This document shows positions 40,789 to 49,341 of a stretch of DNA of 64,000 nt, piece by piece. Source of the stretch: a virus. The first letter of the stretch is position 1. Each line of letters starts with the position of its first letter. Location of the stretch: IMG/VR virus record IMGVR_UViG_3300020162_001876, positions 1 through 64,000 of that record; one strand, given 5' to 3'. The position numbers and the translations under genes are program-made. The notes under the pieces were generated by a model. The model worked only from the letters and a program-made list of their open reading frames with translations, searched no databases and was not told the DNA's origin.

Positions 40789-41964
40789 ATGTCAAAACAA
40801 AATCTAGTATCGGTTAATGTAACCGAATTAAAAGAATTCTTAACACATATTGTTGAAAACAATCGTTTCCTACAAAGTCAAGGCAAACTACCAGTATCAA
40901 CTGAAGTCATTGGAGAATCCGGAATAGGTAAAACTTCAGCCATCGTTCAATTAGCTAAAGAGTTAGATTTAAATTTCGTTAAATTAAATTTAGCACAAAT
41001 TGAAGAAATTGGTGATTTAGTAGGTTTTCCAATTCGTCAATTTGAAGTAAAAGATGATAAAGAGACTATTTGGATTGATGAACATGCGTTTGATGAATAC
41101 CTTAAATTAGGTTATAAATCAACTGGTCAGAATCGAATGTCATATTGTCCACCTGAATGGATTGCTAACAAATCTAATGGTGGTATTTTATTATTAGATG
41201 ACTGGAATAGAGCTGATATAAGATTTATACAAGCTGTGATGGAGTTAATTGATAGACAACAATATATTAGTTGGTCTTTACCTAAAGATTGGCATATTAT
41301 ATTAACTGCTAATCCTGATAATGGAGATTATTTAGTTAATAGTATAGACAACGCACAAAAAACACGTTTTATTTCAGTACAATTAAAATATGATATTGAT
41401 TGTTGGGCTAAATGGGCTGAAGAAAATCATATTGATGGTAGATGTATTAACTTTTTATTAATGCATCCCGAATTAGTAACTAAAGATGTTAATAGTAGAA
41501 GCATATCAATGTTCTTTAATTCAATTTCATCTATTAAGAATTTTGATGACTCATTACCATTAATTCAAATGATAGGTGAAGGATCAGTAGGTCCAGAATT
41601 TAGTTCAATGTTTACTATGTTTATTAATAATAAACTAGATAAAATGATTTCACCTGAAAACATAATGAATCAAGACGAACAATATGTTTTAAATACTTTA
41701 AAATCATTAACTGGCAAAGAAGAAAAATATAGAGCTGATATCGCATCAACATTATCAACTAGAATTATTAATTTCTTAGATTTATTTGCTAAAACAAATA
41801 CTGTAGATAAACCAATCACTGAAAGATTATCTAAAATTGTAAATGAAAAAGTATTTACAACTGATATCTGCTATAATATGGTAAAATCAGTTTATAATAA
41901 TAACCCATCTAAATTCAAAACAATGATGATGGATAAGTCATTAGTTGAATTTATAATGAAATAA
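40789..41964 (+). CDS. MoxR-type AAA+ ATPase
   Basis: 391 residues. Walker A G42-ESGIG-K48-T-S (VIGESGIGKTSAIVQL), Walker B ILLLDDWNRAD with D137/D138, and sensor-1-like IILTANPDNGDYL give a MoxR/AAA_5 core. In place of the common DEINRA, the Walker B reads DDWNRA. MoxR ATPases work with VWA-domain proteins as chaperone-like remodelling machines. The VWA metallopeptidase-like gene two positions downstream (43074) is the predicted partner. Substrate unknown. Confidence 0.85.
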   Translation: MSKQNLVSVNVTELKEFLTHIVENNRFLQSQGKLPVSTEVIGESGIGKTSAIVQLAKELDLNFVKLNLAQIEEIGDLVGFPIRQFEVKDDKETIWIDEHAFDEYLKLGYKSTGQNRMSYCPPEWIANKSNGGILLLDDWNRADIRFIQAVMELIDRQQYISWSLPKDWHIILTANPDNGDYLVNSIDNAQKTRFISVQLKYDIDCWAKWAEENHIDGRCINFLLMHPELVTKDVNSRSISMFFNSISSIKNFDDSLPLIQMIGEGSVGPEFSSMFTMFINNKLDKMISPENIMNQDEQYVLNTLKSLTGKEEKYRADIASTLSTRIINFLDLFAKTNTVDKPITERLSKIVNEKVFTTDICYNMVKSVYNNNPSKFKTMMMDKSLVEFIMK

Positions 41965-41971
41965 TAAAATT

Positions 41972-43039
41972 ATGATAGTAAAATGTTTAGGAATATACCA
42001 AAATTCCAGTAATAATATAGATACTAGTTGGTACGGAACAACTGATTATATTATAATAGAAGATAAAACTAAATATGAAAATCTAATAGAAAAACTATTA
42101 AATCAATCCCCTAATACTAATTTAGGGGATAAAGTTTATCTAGGTAAATTATCTAATATTCCAAGACATCGAGTTAAGGAATATTTTGAAAATTCTACAA
42201 GTAAAAAAACTTCTAGAATAGAACAAGCTAATACTATTATTTTTAGTAGAGAATATTTAACTAAATTTAAAATTTTTTTAAAAAAATTAGAATTAAAAGA
42301 ATTATTACCTTTAGAAAAAACCCAAATATTACAAGATTATATAAGAAGAAATTCAAATGAATGGACTTATAAAAAAATAGCACCTGTTTTTGAGGATAAT
42401 ACTTTATTACTTATTACAAATTATTATAAAAATACCAATTTAAATGATAATTTAGTACCTAACTTTAAAAGAATAATTGACACTACCAAAATTAAAACCC
42501 AATATATAGAGGCTTTATATCGTGATAATTATACAAAAGAAGTATTAACCTACCTAGATTTAATTTTACAAAATCCATCAATTAATATATTATTTGATGA
42601 AGATTTTCTAACCGATTTAAATTCAGATGGTATTGAATTAGATAATGATTATTTATCTACTTTAAATAGTATGTTTGAAAGTAAAGAACAAGCTAATATT
42701 AACTTAGCTTTAGAAATGTTATCTAATGTTAATATTGAAAAAAATTATTTTACTATTGCTTTACTTTTAAATAGATATCAAAATCTATTCTCATGGGGTA
42801 GTGGTTTAAGTATGTCTCAAAATAAAAGTTTTAAAAGTATTGAAAAATTCTTAAAAGATAAAGGAATCAATTATCAAGCTGATTGGAGAATATTTAATGC
42901 CGCTTTATATAAAAATGCCCAAAATGATCCTGAAAAAGTTGAAATAATAATTCGTTCAGTTTTAGATAATCTAAATAAATATATGAAAGAAGGTGGTGGA
43001 AGTGGTTTAAATTTATCAAGTATAAAATTGGCCTCTTAA
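41972..43039 (+). CDS. Helical linker protein of the MoxR-VWA module, 355 aa
   Basis: Not recognised. The N-terminus is alpha/beta (MIVKCLGIYQNSSNNIDTSW, YIIIEDKTKYENL). From about 90 on it is helical and rich in Lys, Leu, Asn (EYLTKFKIFLKKLELKELLP), with a glycine-rich GGGSG near the end. Its place between the ATPase and the VWA peptidase and the common gene order suggest it bridges the two. Its stop codon is inside the hairpin at 43030. Confidence 0.65.
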   Translation: MIVKCLGIYQNSSNNIDTSWYGTTDYIIIEDKTKYENLIEKLLNQSPNTNLGDKVYLGKLSNIPRHRVKEYFENSTSKKTSRIEQANTIIFSREYLTKFKIFLKKLELKELLPLEKTQILQDYIRRNSNEWTYKKIAPVFEDNTLLLITNYYKNTNLNDNLVPNFKRIIDTTKIKTQYIEALYRDNYTKEVLTYLDLILQNPSINILFDEDFLTDLNSDGIELDNDYLSTLNSMFESKEQANINLALEMLSNVNIEKNYFTIALLLNRYQNLFSWGSGLSMSQNKSFKSIEKFLKDKGINYQADWRIFNAALYKNAQNDPEKVEIIIRSVLDNLNKYMKEGGGSGLNLSSIKLAS

Positions 43040-43046
43040 AGAGGCC
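43030..43046 (+). terminator. Terminator hairpin
   Basis: GGCCTCTT (43030-43037) pairs with AAGAGGCC (43039-43046), around one A, followed by CTTTGTATATTA, the box of the next gene. It overlaps the stop codon of the preceding gene. Confidence 0.6.
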
Positions 43047-43057
43047 TTTGTATATTA
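43046..43057 (+). promoter_or_regulatory. CTTTGTATATTA box
   Basis: Here the variable fourth base makes TTTG, matching the Bacteroidota -7 element TAnnTTTG exactly at its 3' half. It precedes the ATG at 43074. Confidence 0.55.
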
Positions 43058-43073
43058 TTAAAAAATAAAAGTT

Positions 43074-44252
43074 ATGTCTATATATCATGAAATTACAAAG
43101 TTTTCTAAAACTTTAATGTTAAAAGAACCATTTTATGGTTTATTTTTAATTTCACTTAATAAGGAATTAAATACTTCAATTCCTACAGCGTGTGTAACAC
43201 CTGATAAACTTAATATTAAGTTATGTGTTAATCCTGAATTTTGGGAAAAATTAGATGAAAATACAAAATTAGCAGTTTTAAAACATGAATTGTTACATAT
43301 TGCATTTTTTCATTTACAACATTTTGATCGTTTCCCTAATAAAAAGTTATATAACGTAGCTGCTGATTTAGAAATCAATCAATATATTCAAGATGAATAT
43401 AAAGGTGAAAAATGGGATGGATTAGAATTTGATGAAGGTATTTATAAACCTTTAAATTTATTACCTAAACAAGGTACTAAATATTATTATGATAAATTGC
43501 AAGATGAATTAGATAATAATCCTGATGGTGATTTTGCTAATTATATGAATGGAATGGAGATTGATATTCATGATTTATGGGAAGCTATGGAAGGAATGGG
43601 TGAAGCAGAACGTAAATTAATAGGTAAACAAGTTGACCATCAATTAAAAGCAATTGCAGAAGAATTAGAAAAGCGCTCTAAAGGTCGAGGATTAATACCT
43701 TCTGAAATGAAGGACTATATAGACTCGTTATTTGAAATAACTGAACCTGTTTTAGATTGGAAAGCATACTTAAGAAGATTTAGTAATACCTCAAATAAAA
43801 TTATTACTAAAAAGACTAGACGTAAATTAAATAAACGTTACTCAGACAATCCCGCATTAAAAATTAAACTTAAAAAATCTACATTAGTAGCAATTGATAC
43901 ATCAGGTTCAGTTTCAAATAGTGAATTAGCAGAATTTTTTAATGAAATTTACCACATTTATAAAACTGGTACTAAAGTAACAGTAGTAGAATGTGATGCT
44001 AATATTCAAAGAGTTTACGAATATAAAGGTAAATTAGAAGATTTATCTGTTCAAGGTAGAGGTGGTACGGATTTTGAACCTGTAATGAAGTATTTAGTAG
44101 AACATAAAAATGAATTTGATAATTTAATTTATTTAACTGATGGTGAATGCAGTTCACCTGCTACTAAACCCTTAAAACCTATATTATGGGTGCATAGCTC
44201 AAAATCAAGAATAAACGAAGAATTACCAGGTACTAAAATTAAAATACAATAA
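43074..44252 (+). CDS. VWA-domain metallopeptidase-like protein (DUF2201/COG3864-like)
   Basis: 392 residues. H71-E-L-L-H75 (LKHELLHIAFFH) is an HExxH zinc motif in an N-terminal zincin-like domain. The C-terminal VWA domain has the metal-ion-dependent adhesion site D275-T-S277-G-S279 (VAIDTSGSVSN) followed by GGTDFEPV and YLTDGE. This domain order is that of the DUF2201/COG3864 family, encoded beside MoxR ATPases in bacteria. Together with 40789 it forms a MoxR-VWA pair. In phages such pairs occur but their role is unclear. Confidence 0.85.
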   Translation: MSIYHEITKFSKTLMLKEPFYGLFLISLNKELNTSIPTACVTPDKLNIKLCVNPEFWEKLDENTKLAVLKHELLHIAFFHLQHFDRFPNKKLYNVAADLEINQYIQDEYKGEKWDGLEFDEGIYKPLNLLPKQGTKYYYDKLQDELDNNPDGDFANYMNGMEIDIHDLWEAMEGMGEAERKLIGKQVDHQLKAIAEELEKRSKGRGLIPSEMKDYIDSLFEITEPVLDWKAYLRRFSNTSNKIITKKTRRKLNKRYSDNPALKIKLKKSTLVAIDTSGSVSNSELAEFFNEIYHIYKTGTKVTVVECDANIQRVYEYKGKLEDLSVQGRGGTDFEPVMKYLVEHKNEFDNLIYLTDGECSSPATKPLKPILWVHSSKSRINEELPGTKIKIQ

Positions 44253-44255
44253 GTT

Positions 44256-44957
44256 ATGTCACCAATGGGAATATTAAATAAAATACAAGAGTTTATCAAT
44301 CCTGATAAAAATAATGTTAAAACATTACCTCAAAAATATGATGATATTATATTTGCCCTAACTAATATTAATGATAAATTAGTATTAGGTGGTAGTTTAG
44401 GATTATATGTAATGGGTGTTATAGATTATGATTTTAAAAATCGTAAACCTGATATAGATTTTAGTTTAACTGAACAATTAACTGAAGAAGAATTACTTAC
44501 TCTTAAAGATTTTTTCAATTTAGAATTAGTAATCACCAGTGGGGATTATGATATAATTCCAGTTTCTGAGAATGGTTATGAACATAAACTTCCTAAAACT
44601 AAATCTATTTCACATTTTATTCAAAAAGAATTAATTCAACTAAGAAAAACATCTACTGAATGGATTACACCTGCAGGTGATAGTGGTTACATAGAATATA
44701 CTGTAGACTTTTTTAATAGCCAATATATTAAAAAAAGAGATATTATTTATGTTGATTATAATGGGGTAAAACTTAAAGTTAATCATCCATCTATCACATT
44801 ATCTTATAAATCAAGATACGCCTATGATAATAGAGTAGGTAAACAATACAAACACTTTAAAGATATTGGTGATATTAATTGGAAAAAATACTTTCAAATA
44901 GTAAAAAGTATTAAATCCCAATGGGTAGAAGATACATGGTTTAATGAATTTTCTTAA
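44256..44957 (+). CDS. Nucleotidyltransferase-fold protein
   Basis: 233 residues. LVLGGSLGLYVMG (42-54) is the GGS motif of the Pol-beta-like nucleotidyltransferase superfamily, and KPDIDFSL (64-71) supplies the D-x-D metal ligands. A third acid may be in the later EYTVDFF. Such proteins transfer nucleotides to proteins, RNA or small molecules. T4-type phages carry related hypotheticals. It starts 3 bases after the VWA gene, so it is likely co-expressed. Confidence 0.75.
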   Translation: MSPMGILNKIQEFINPDKNNVKTLPQKYDDIIFALTNINDKLVLGGSLGLYVMGVIDYDFKNRKPDIDFSLTEQLTEEELLTLKDFFNLELVITSGDYDIIPVSENGYEHKLPKTKSISHFIQKELIQLRKTSTEWITPAGDSGYIEYTVDFFNSQYIKKRDIIYVDYNGVKLKVNHPSITLSYKSRYAYDNRVGKQYKHFKDIGDINWKKYFQIVKSIKSQWVEDTWFNEFS

Positions 44958-44964
44958 AATATTT

Positions 44965-44974
44965 AATATTTATA
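44965..44974 (+). promoter_or_regulatory. Late-type box 8 (AATATTTATA)
   Basis: 15 bases before the ATG at 44990. Confidence 0.55.
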
Positions 44975-44989
44975 GAAAAATAATTATAA

Positions 44990-45472
44990 ATGTCTACTAT
45001 TGTATTGCTAAGTTGTACTAAATCTAAATTAGATAAACCCTCACAGGCGCAAGATTTATATTCTGCGTCTCCTACGTTTAAAAAAACATTAGAGTACGGT
45101 AAATCACTTAAGCCCGATAAAATGTATATTCTATCGGCAAAGCATTATTTAGTGCCTTTAACCAAAGTTTTGGCGCCATATGATAAAACTCTTAAAGAAA
45201 TGCCTAAAGAAGAAAAAGAGGCTTGGGGTGAAAAAGTATTAAATCAAATGAAACAAGTAGGAATTAATCCTGAAAAGGATCATTTTATATTTTTAACAGG
45301 TACAGAATATATGAAACCTCTATTAAAATACATTCCTGAAAATCATACTGAAATGCCTATGTCAGGTAAACGTATGGGTGAACGTATGAAATGGTTAAAC
45401 CAACAAATACAAGGTATTAAAGAAATAGTAAATTACGTTAAAAAAACATTATATGAATACTTCTCAAAATAA
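44990..45472 (+). CDS. DUF6884-like protein
   Basis: 160 residues. VLLSCTKSKLDKPSQAQDLY, followed by SPTFKKTLEYGKSLKPDKMY and ILSAKHYLV, then APYDKTLKEM, is the pattern I associate with DUF6884, a family often placed with base-modification or nucleotide-processing genes. The Cys9 and Lys residues of SCTKSK may be functional. A link to 7-deazaguanine-type DNA or tRNA modification is known for some relatives, but no transglycosylase gene is visible here, so no specific role is claimed. Confidence 0.7.
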   Translation: MSTIVLLSCTKSKLDKPSQAQDLYSASPTFKKTLEYGKSLKPDKMYILSAKHYLVPLTKVLAPYDKTLKEMPKEEKEAWGEKVLNQMKQVGINPEKDHFIFLTGTEYMKPLLKYIPENHTEMPMSGKRMGERMKWLNQQIQGIKEIVNYVKKTLYEYFSK

Positions 45473-45698
45473 ATTACAAGAATATATTACTTTATATTTA
45501 AATGATTTAGAAGATTATGGAGATCAAGTTGATTGGTTATTAGCTGAGAGTGCTTTAAATCCTCTTAAAAAACTTCTTGTAGAATCCTTGGATACCTCGA
45601 ATCTTAATACTATATTGTATGAAGCTTATCAAAAAGCATCACCTGTAAAACAACATATTATCAAAGATTTTATATCTTATATAAAACAAATAAATTAA
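45453..45698 (+). CDS. Hypothetical protein, 81 aa
   Basis: Not recognised. A short helical protein (QEYITLYLNDLEDYGDQVDW, ESALNPLKKLLVESL) that overlaps the DUF6884-like gene by 20 bases. Contains no motif. Coupled expression is the only contextual hint. Confidence 0.65.
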   Translation: MNTSQNKLQEYITLYLNDLEDYGDQVDWLLAESALNPLKKLLVESLDTSNLNTILYEAYQKASPVKQHIIKDFISYIKQIN

Positions 45699-45704
45699 TT
45701 CCTT

Positions 45705-45956
45705 ATGGAAACAGTTACAAATAATGATTATAGAACACGCACTATAAAAACGCCTGATAAAATACAAATTACCTTTTTTGATAATAAATTTCACTGTTGG
45801 GATCATGCAGCAATTAAATATCCTAAAGAAATGAAGAAAAAAGATGAATACTACCTTTATGGTTTTCAATATACTAAAGAAGATTGGGTTGAAGCACGTA
45901 AAGATAGAAATGGAGTGCCTCCAGATAAGAACCCACAAGTTAAATCAAGATTTTAA
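45705..45956 (+). CDS. Small basic protein, 83 aa
   Basis: Not recognised. A soluble basic protein (DYRTRTIKTPDKIQITFFDN, WDHAAIKYPKEMKKKDEYYL) with HCWDH near 31-35 that could bind metal. It ends just before the hairpin at 45968. An opposite-strand frame over it is a shadow. Confidence 0.65.
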   Translation: METVTNNDYRTRTIKTPDKIQITFFDNKFHCWDHAAIKYPKEMKKKDEYYLYGFQYTKEDWVEARKDRNGVPPDKNPQVKSRF

Positions 45957-45967
45957 TAAATAAATTT

Positions 45968-45984
45968 GGCTCCTGTAAGGAGCC
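45968..45984 (+). terminator. Terminator hairpin of a terminator-promoter cassette
   Basis: GGCTCCT (45968-45974) pairs with AGGAGCC (45978-45984). CTTATTATATTA follows directly. Confidence 0.65.
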
Positions 45985-45995
45985 TTATTATATTA
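45984..45995 (+). promoter_or_regulatory. CTTATTATATTA box
   Basis: Promoter-like box against the hairpin, 24 bases before the ATG at 46020. Confidence 0.5.
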
Positions 45996-46019
45996 ATATA
46001 TTATAAAAATTAAAGTTAT

Positions 46020-46550
46020 ATGAAAATAGGTTTATGTGGTACAGTAAGTGTTGGAAAAACAACATTAGTTAATGCTTTAAAAGAATTACCACAATTTAAA
46101 GATTATTATTTTGCTACTGAACGTAGTAAATATTTAAGAGATTTAGGCATTCCTCTAAATACTGATTCAACATTAAAAGGTCAGACAATATTCTTATCAG
46201 AACGTTGTGCTGAATTAATGCATGAAAATATGATTACTGATAGAACAGTTATTGATGTAATGTCATTTACACAAGCTGCTAAATCAATAAAAGTAGCAGA
46301 TAAAATTTCATATGAGGAATATGCTCGTAATTTCATTAATGAGTATGATTATATTTTTTATGTATCTCCTGATGGGGTAGAAATAGAAGATAATGGAGTA
46401 AGAGAAACTAATGCTGAATATAGAGATCAAATTGATTTTCTTATTAAAGGTATTCTTACAATTTACTCACATAGAATCAAAAATTTACATACAATATCAG
46501 GTAGTACTGAGGAAAGAATTAAACAAATAATAGAAACCATTTCTTTATAA
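46020..46550 (+). CDS. NadR-like/AAA P-loop kinase
   Basis: 176 residues. P-loop G7-TVSVG-K13-T-T (IGLCGTVSVGKTTLVNAL), an acidic DYYFATERSKYL and DRTVIDVMSF resemble the AAA_28/NadR-type small-molecule kinase family, often involved in NAD or nucleoside phosphorylation. LTGE-type lid residues are not clear. It is the last gene before the late-type box at 46549 and may serve nucleotide or NAD metabolism. Confidence 0.75.
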   Translation: MKIGLCGTVSVGKTTLVNALKELPQFKDYYFATERSKYLRDLGIPLNTDSTLKGQTIFLSERCAELMHENMITDRTVIDVMSFTQAAKSIKVADKISYEEYARNFINEYDYIFYVSPDGVEIEDNGVRETNAEYRDQIDFLIKGILTIYSHRIKNLHTISGSTEERIKQIIETISL

Positions 46551-46558
46551 TATTTATA
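46549..46558 (+). promoter_or_regulatory. Late-type box 9 (AATATTTATA)
   Basis: Directly past the kinase stop codon and 33 bases before the ATG at 46592. Confidence 0.6.
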
Positions 46559-46591
46559 TCAAAAATATTAAATTTAAAACCCTAAAATAAA

Positions 46592-47629
46592 ATGAATTTT
46601 AACGACAATTTTGATTTAAAAAAAGCTAAATCTTTTTTATTATCTGAAAATTTTCAAATGGATGAAACAGAAAATTTGGAAGAAATGGCATCCTTTTATA
46701 GTATCAAACCTGATGTAGATGAAGACGAAGCTAAAGAAGCTATAGCAGCTATAAAAGCTAAATTAAGACCTGGAACTGCTTTTTACCAAACATTAGACTC
46801 ATTAGAAAAAACTGGTGAAGCTGATTATATAAAATTTAAAAAAGAAACTGGTAAAGATATTGCTACTTGGAATAAACCTGAAACTAGAGCTATACTACAA
46901 AATGACGGTCCGTTAGCTCAATATTTAAATGCGGGTTCATCTCCATTAGCTAATAGATCAGGTCGTCCTAAAATGGATAAAGAAATGGGTGATAAAGAAG
47001 AAACAGATCCTAATCAATTAAGTTTTGATTTAGAAGAAAATGAAATGTTAGATGAAATGGCTACATTTTATAAAATCAAACCAGGTATGGAAGATGAAGC
47101 TAAAGATGCTATCGCAGCTGAAAAAGCTAAACTAAGACCTGGAACTAATTTTTATAATACTTTAGATTCATTAGAAAATACTGGTGAAGCTGATTATATA
47201 AAATTTAAAAAAGCTACTATTAGCCCTGAACTTCCTCAAGGAAAAGATGTAGCAACTTGGAATAATCCCGCGACTAGAGGAGTATTAGAAAAAGATGGTC
47301 CTTTAGCTCAATTTCTTGATGCAGGTTCATCACCTAGCGTTAATAAATCAGGTCGTCCTAAAAGTGAAAAAGGTGAAGAAACAGCAACCCCTAAAGCTCC
47401 TACTAAACCTAAAGAAGATAAGATTAAAATTACTACTCCTAAAACCTCATCGACATCAGCTGAAAAATCACCTGCTAAAGAAAGAGATTTAGCTCAAGAA
47501 ATAAAAGATGCTGAAGCTGAAGTGAAAAAATTAGGAACAGCCGCTTTAAAAAGTCAAGATCCAAAAGATATGGCTAAAGCTAAAGCAGCGACTGCTAAAC
47601 TAAAAGCTTTAAGAGCTGAGGTAAAATAA
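46592..47629 (+). CDS. Duplicated-domain protein with GRPK tails, possible internal head protein
   Basis: 345 residues. Two tandem ~100-residue units (about 31-126 and 152-258) share EMAxFYxIKP, KAKLRPGTxFYxTLDSLE, TGEADYIKFKK, DGPLAQxLxAGSSP and a terminal SGRPK. Each is preceded by L-E-E or L-D-E before Met-Ala, possible gp21 cuts, and the leader has FLLSE. The C-terminal 85 residues are lysine-rich. The GRPK cores resemble AT-hooks. Its late box and position before terminase point to a DNA-associated virion protein. Confidence 0.7.
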   Translation: MNFNDNFDLKKAKSFLLSENFQMDETENLEEMASFYSIKPDVDEDEAKEAIAAIKAKLRPGTAFYQTLDSLEKTGEADYIKFKKETGKDIATWNKPETRAILQNDGPLAQYLNAGSSPLANRSGRPKMDKEMGDKEETDPNQLSFDLEENEMLDEMATFYKIKPGMEDEAKDAIAAEKAKLRPGTNFYNTLDSLENTGEADYIKFKKATISPELPQGKDVATWNNPATRGVLEKDGPLAQFLDAGSSPSVNKSGRPKSEKGEETATPKAPTKPKEDKIKITTPKTSSTSAEKSPAKERDLAQEIKDAEAEVKKLGTAALKSQDPKDMAKAKAATAKLKALRAEVK

Positions 47630-47652
47630 TACTTTATAAAATTAAAGAAAGT

Positions 47653-47679
47653 AGCCTAACATTTACGTTAGGCTTTTTT
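47653..47679 (+). terminator. Terminator hairpin
   Basis: AGCCTAAC (47653-47660) pairs with GTTAGGCT (47667-47674), followed by TTTTTT. The downstream TCTCCTTTATATAGTTATA resembles the segment at 55234, which might be another promoter. Confidence 0.85.
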
Positions 47680-47709
47680 CTCCTTTATATAGTTATATAA
47701 AAAATTACA

Positions 47710-49308
47710 ATGAGTGATCAACAACTTCCATTAAAGGAAATCATAAAACAAGAATGGTTAAGATGTCATCAGGACCCAGTTTATTTTATGAAAAAATATT
47801 ATTGGATTCAACATCCTCAACGAGGAAGAATTCAATTTAATTTATACCCATTCCAAGAAAAAGTATTACAGCAAATTCAAAAGAATGAGTATACAATTAT
47901 TAACAAATCAAGACAGCTAGGTATATCAACATTAGCATCAGCTTATGCTTTATGGTTAATGTTATTTAATAAAGATAAAAACATACTTTGTATAGCAACC
48001 AAGCAAGAAACTGCTAAAAATATGGTTACTAAAGTACGTTTTGCTTATGATAACTTACCTAAATGGATGAAATCTGGTGAGAAACCAGCTGAGAATAATA
48101 AATTATCTCTTAAGTTAACTAATGGTTCTCAAATTAAAGCTGTTGGTGCAACAGCAGATGCTGGTAGATCTGAAGCTGTTTCTTTTCTTATTATTGATGA
48201 GGCAGCGTTTATTGAGGGAATCGATGAGATATTCGCATCAGCACAACAAACCTTAGCAACTGGGGGACAATGTTTAGCGTTATCTACGCCTTATGGTACA
48301 GGTAATTGGTTTCATAAATCTTTTACTAAAGCCCAAGCTAAAGAAAATAAATTTGTCCCTTTAAGATTACCTTGGACAGTACATCCTGAACGAGATCAAA
48401 CTTGGAGAGATGCCCAAGATGAAATTTTAGGGCTTAGACATGCAGCTCAAGAATGTGATTGTGATTTTAGCACATCAGGAGATACTGTTATTGAACCTGA
48501 TATGCTTAATTTCTTAGAATCTACTTTTGTAACAGAACCTATTGAAAGACGAGGAATAGATGGATCTTTATGGATATGGGAACAACCTGATTATTCAAAA
48601 TCTTATATGGTTGTAGCCGATGTTGCTAGAGGTGATGGAAGTGATTACTCAGCATTTCATATTTTTGATATAGCTGAAGCTAAACAAGTAGCTGAATTTA
48701 AATCTCAAGTAACAACTAAAGATTATGCTCATATTTTATTTTCAATAGCTACAGAATATAATGATGCCTTATTAGTAGTAGAAAATGCTAATATTGGTTG
48801 GAGTGTATTAGAACAATTAATAGATAGAGGGTATAGAAATTTATATTATTCTTCTAAAGCAGATACAACAATGGGTGCTAACGAAAACCAACTAGCAAGA
48901 ATGGAAAACGGCCAAGGTATGCTCCCAGGCTTTACTACTTCAATGAAGACAAGACCACTTTGTATCTCAAAATTAGTTTCGTACATTCAAGAAAAATCAG
49001 TTACAATACAATCTAAAAGATTATTAGATGAATTAAGAACTTTTGTTTGGAAAAATGGTAAAGCCCAATCACAAAATGGATACAATGATGACTTAGTAAT
49101 GTCATTCAGTATTGGTTTATTTTTACGTGATACTGCTCTTCGTTTTAGACAACAAGGTTTAGATTTAACTAGAGCTACTTTAGGAAGTTTTCATGTTTCA
49201 AGTCAACAAGCTCCAAGTGTATTCTCATATAATAATCATACAGATAACCCTTACAAAATGGATAATGGGGTAGGAGGAACTGAAGACTTTAGTTGGCTTC
49301 TTGGTTAA
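47710..49308 (+). CDS. gp17: Terminase large subunit gp17-like
   Basis: 532 residues. ATPase: S67-RQLGIS-T74 (NKSRQLGISTLAS) is the Walker A region, with Ile at the place of the usual Lys in SRQLGKTT of T4. Walker B is FLIIDEAAF with D163/E164, and a coupling motif STPYGTGNWF follows. Nuclease: VADVARGDGSD with D304. A late ENANIGWSVLE matches the RNase H-like core. It packages DNA through the portal. The missing Walker A lysine is noted as odd; R68 may take over. Confidence 0.93.
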   Translation: MSDQQLPLKEIIKQEWLRCHQDPVYFMKKYYWIQHPQRGRIQFNLYPFQEKVLQQIQKNEYTIINKSRQLGISTLASAYALWLMLFNKDKNILCIATKQETAKNMVTKVRFAYDNLPKWMKSGEKPAENNKLSLKLTNGSQIKAVGATADAGRSEAVSFLIIDEAAFIEGIDEIFASAQQTLATGGQCLALSTPYGTGNWFHKSFTKAQAKENKFVPLRLPWTVHPERDQTWRDAQDEILGLRHAAQECDCDFSTSGDTVIEPDMLNFLESTFVTEPIERRGIDGSLWIWEQPDYSKSYMVVADVARGDGSDYSAFHIFDIAEAKQVAEFKSQVTTKDYAHILFSIATEYNDALLVVENANIGWSVLEQLIDRGYRNLYYSSKADTTMGANENQLARMENGQGMLPGFTTSMKTRPLCISKLVSYIQEKSVTIQSKRLLDELRTFVWKNGKAQSQNGYNDDLVMSFSIGLFLRDTALRFRQQGLDLTRATLGSFHVSSQQAPSVFSYNNHTDNPYKMDNGVGGTEDFSWLLG

Positions 49309-49314
49309 AATCCA

Positions 49315-49325
49315 AATATTTATAA
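49315..49325 (+). promoter_or_regulatory. Late-type box 10 (AATATTTATAA)
   Basis: 16 bases before the portal ATG at 49342. Confidence 0.6.
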
Positions 49326-49341
49326 TATATAATAAAATTTT

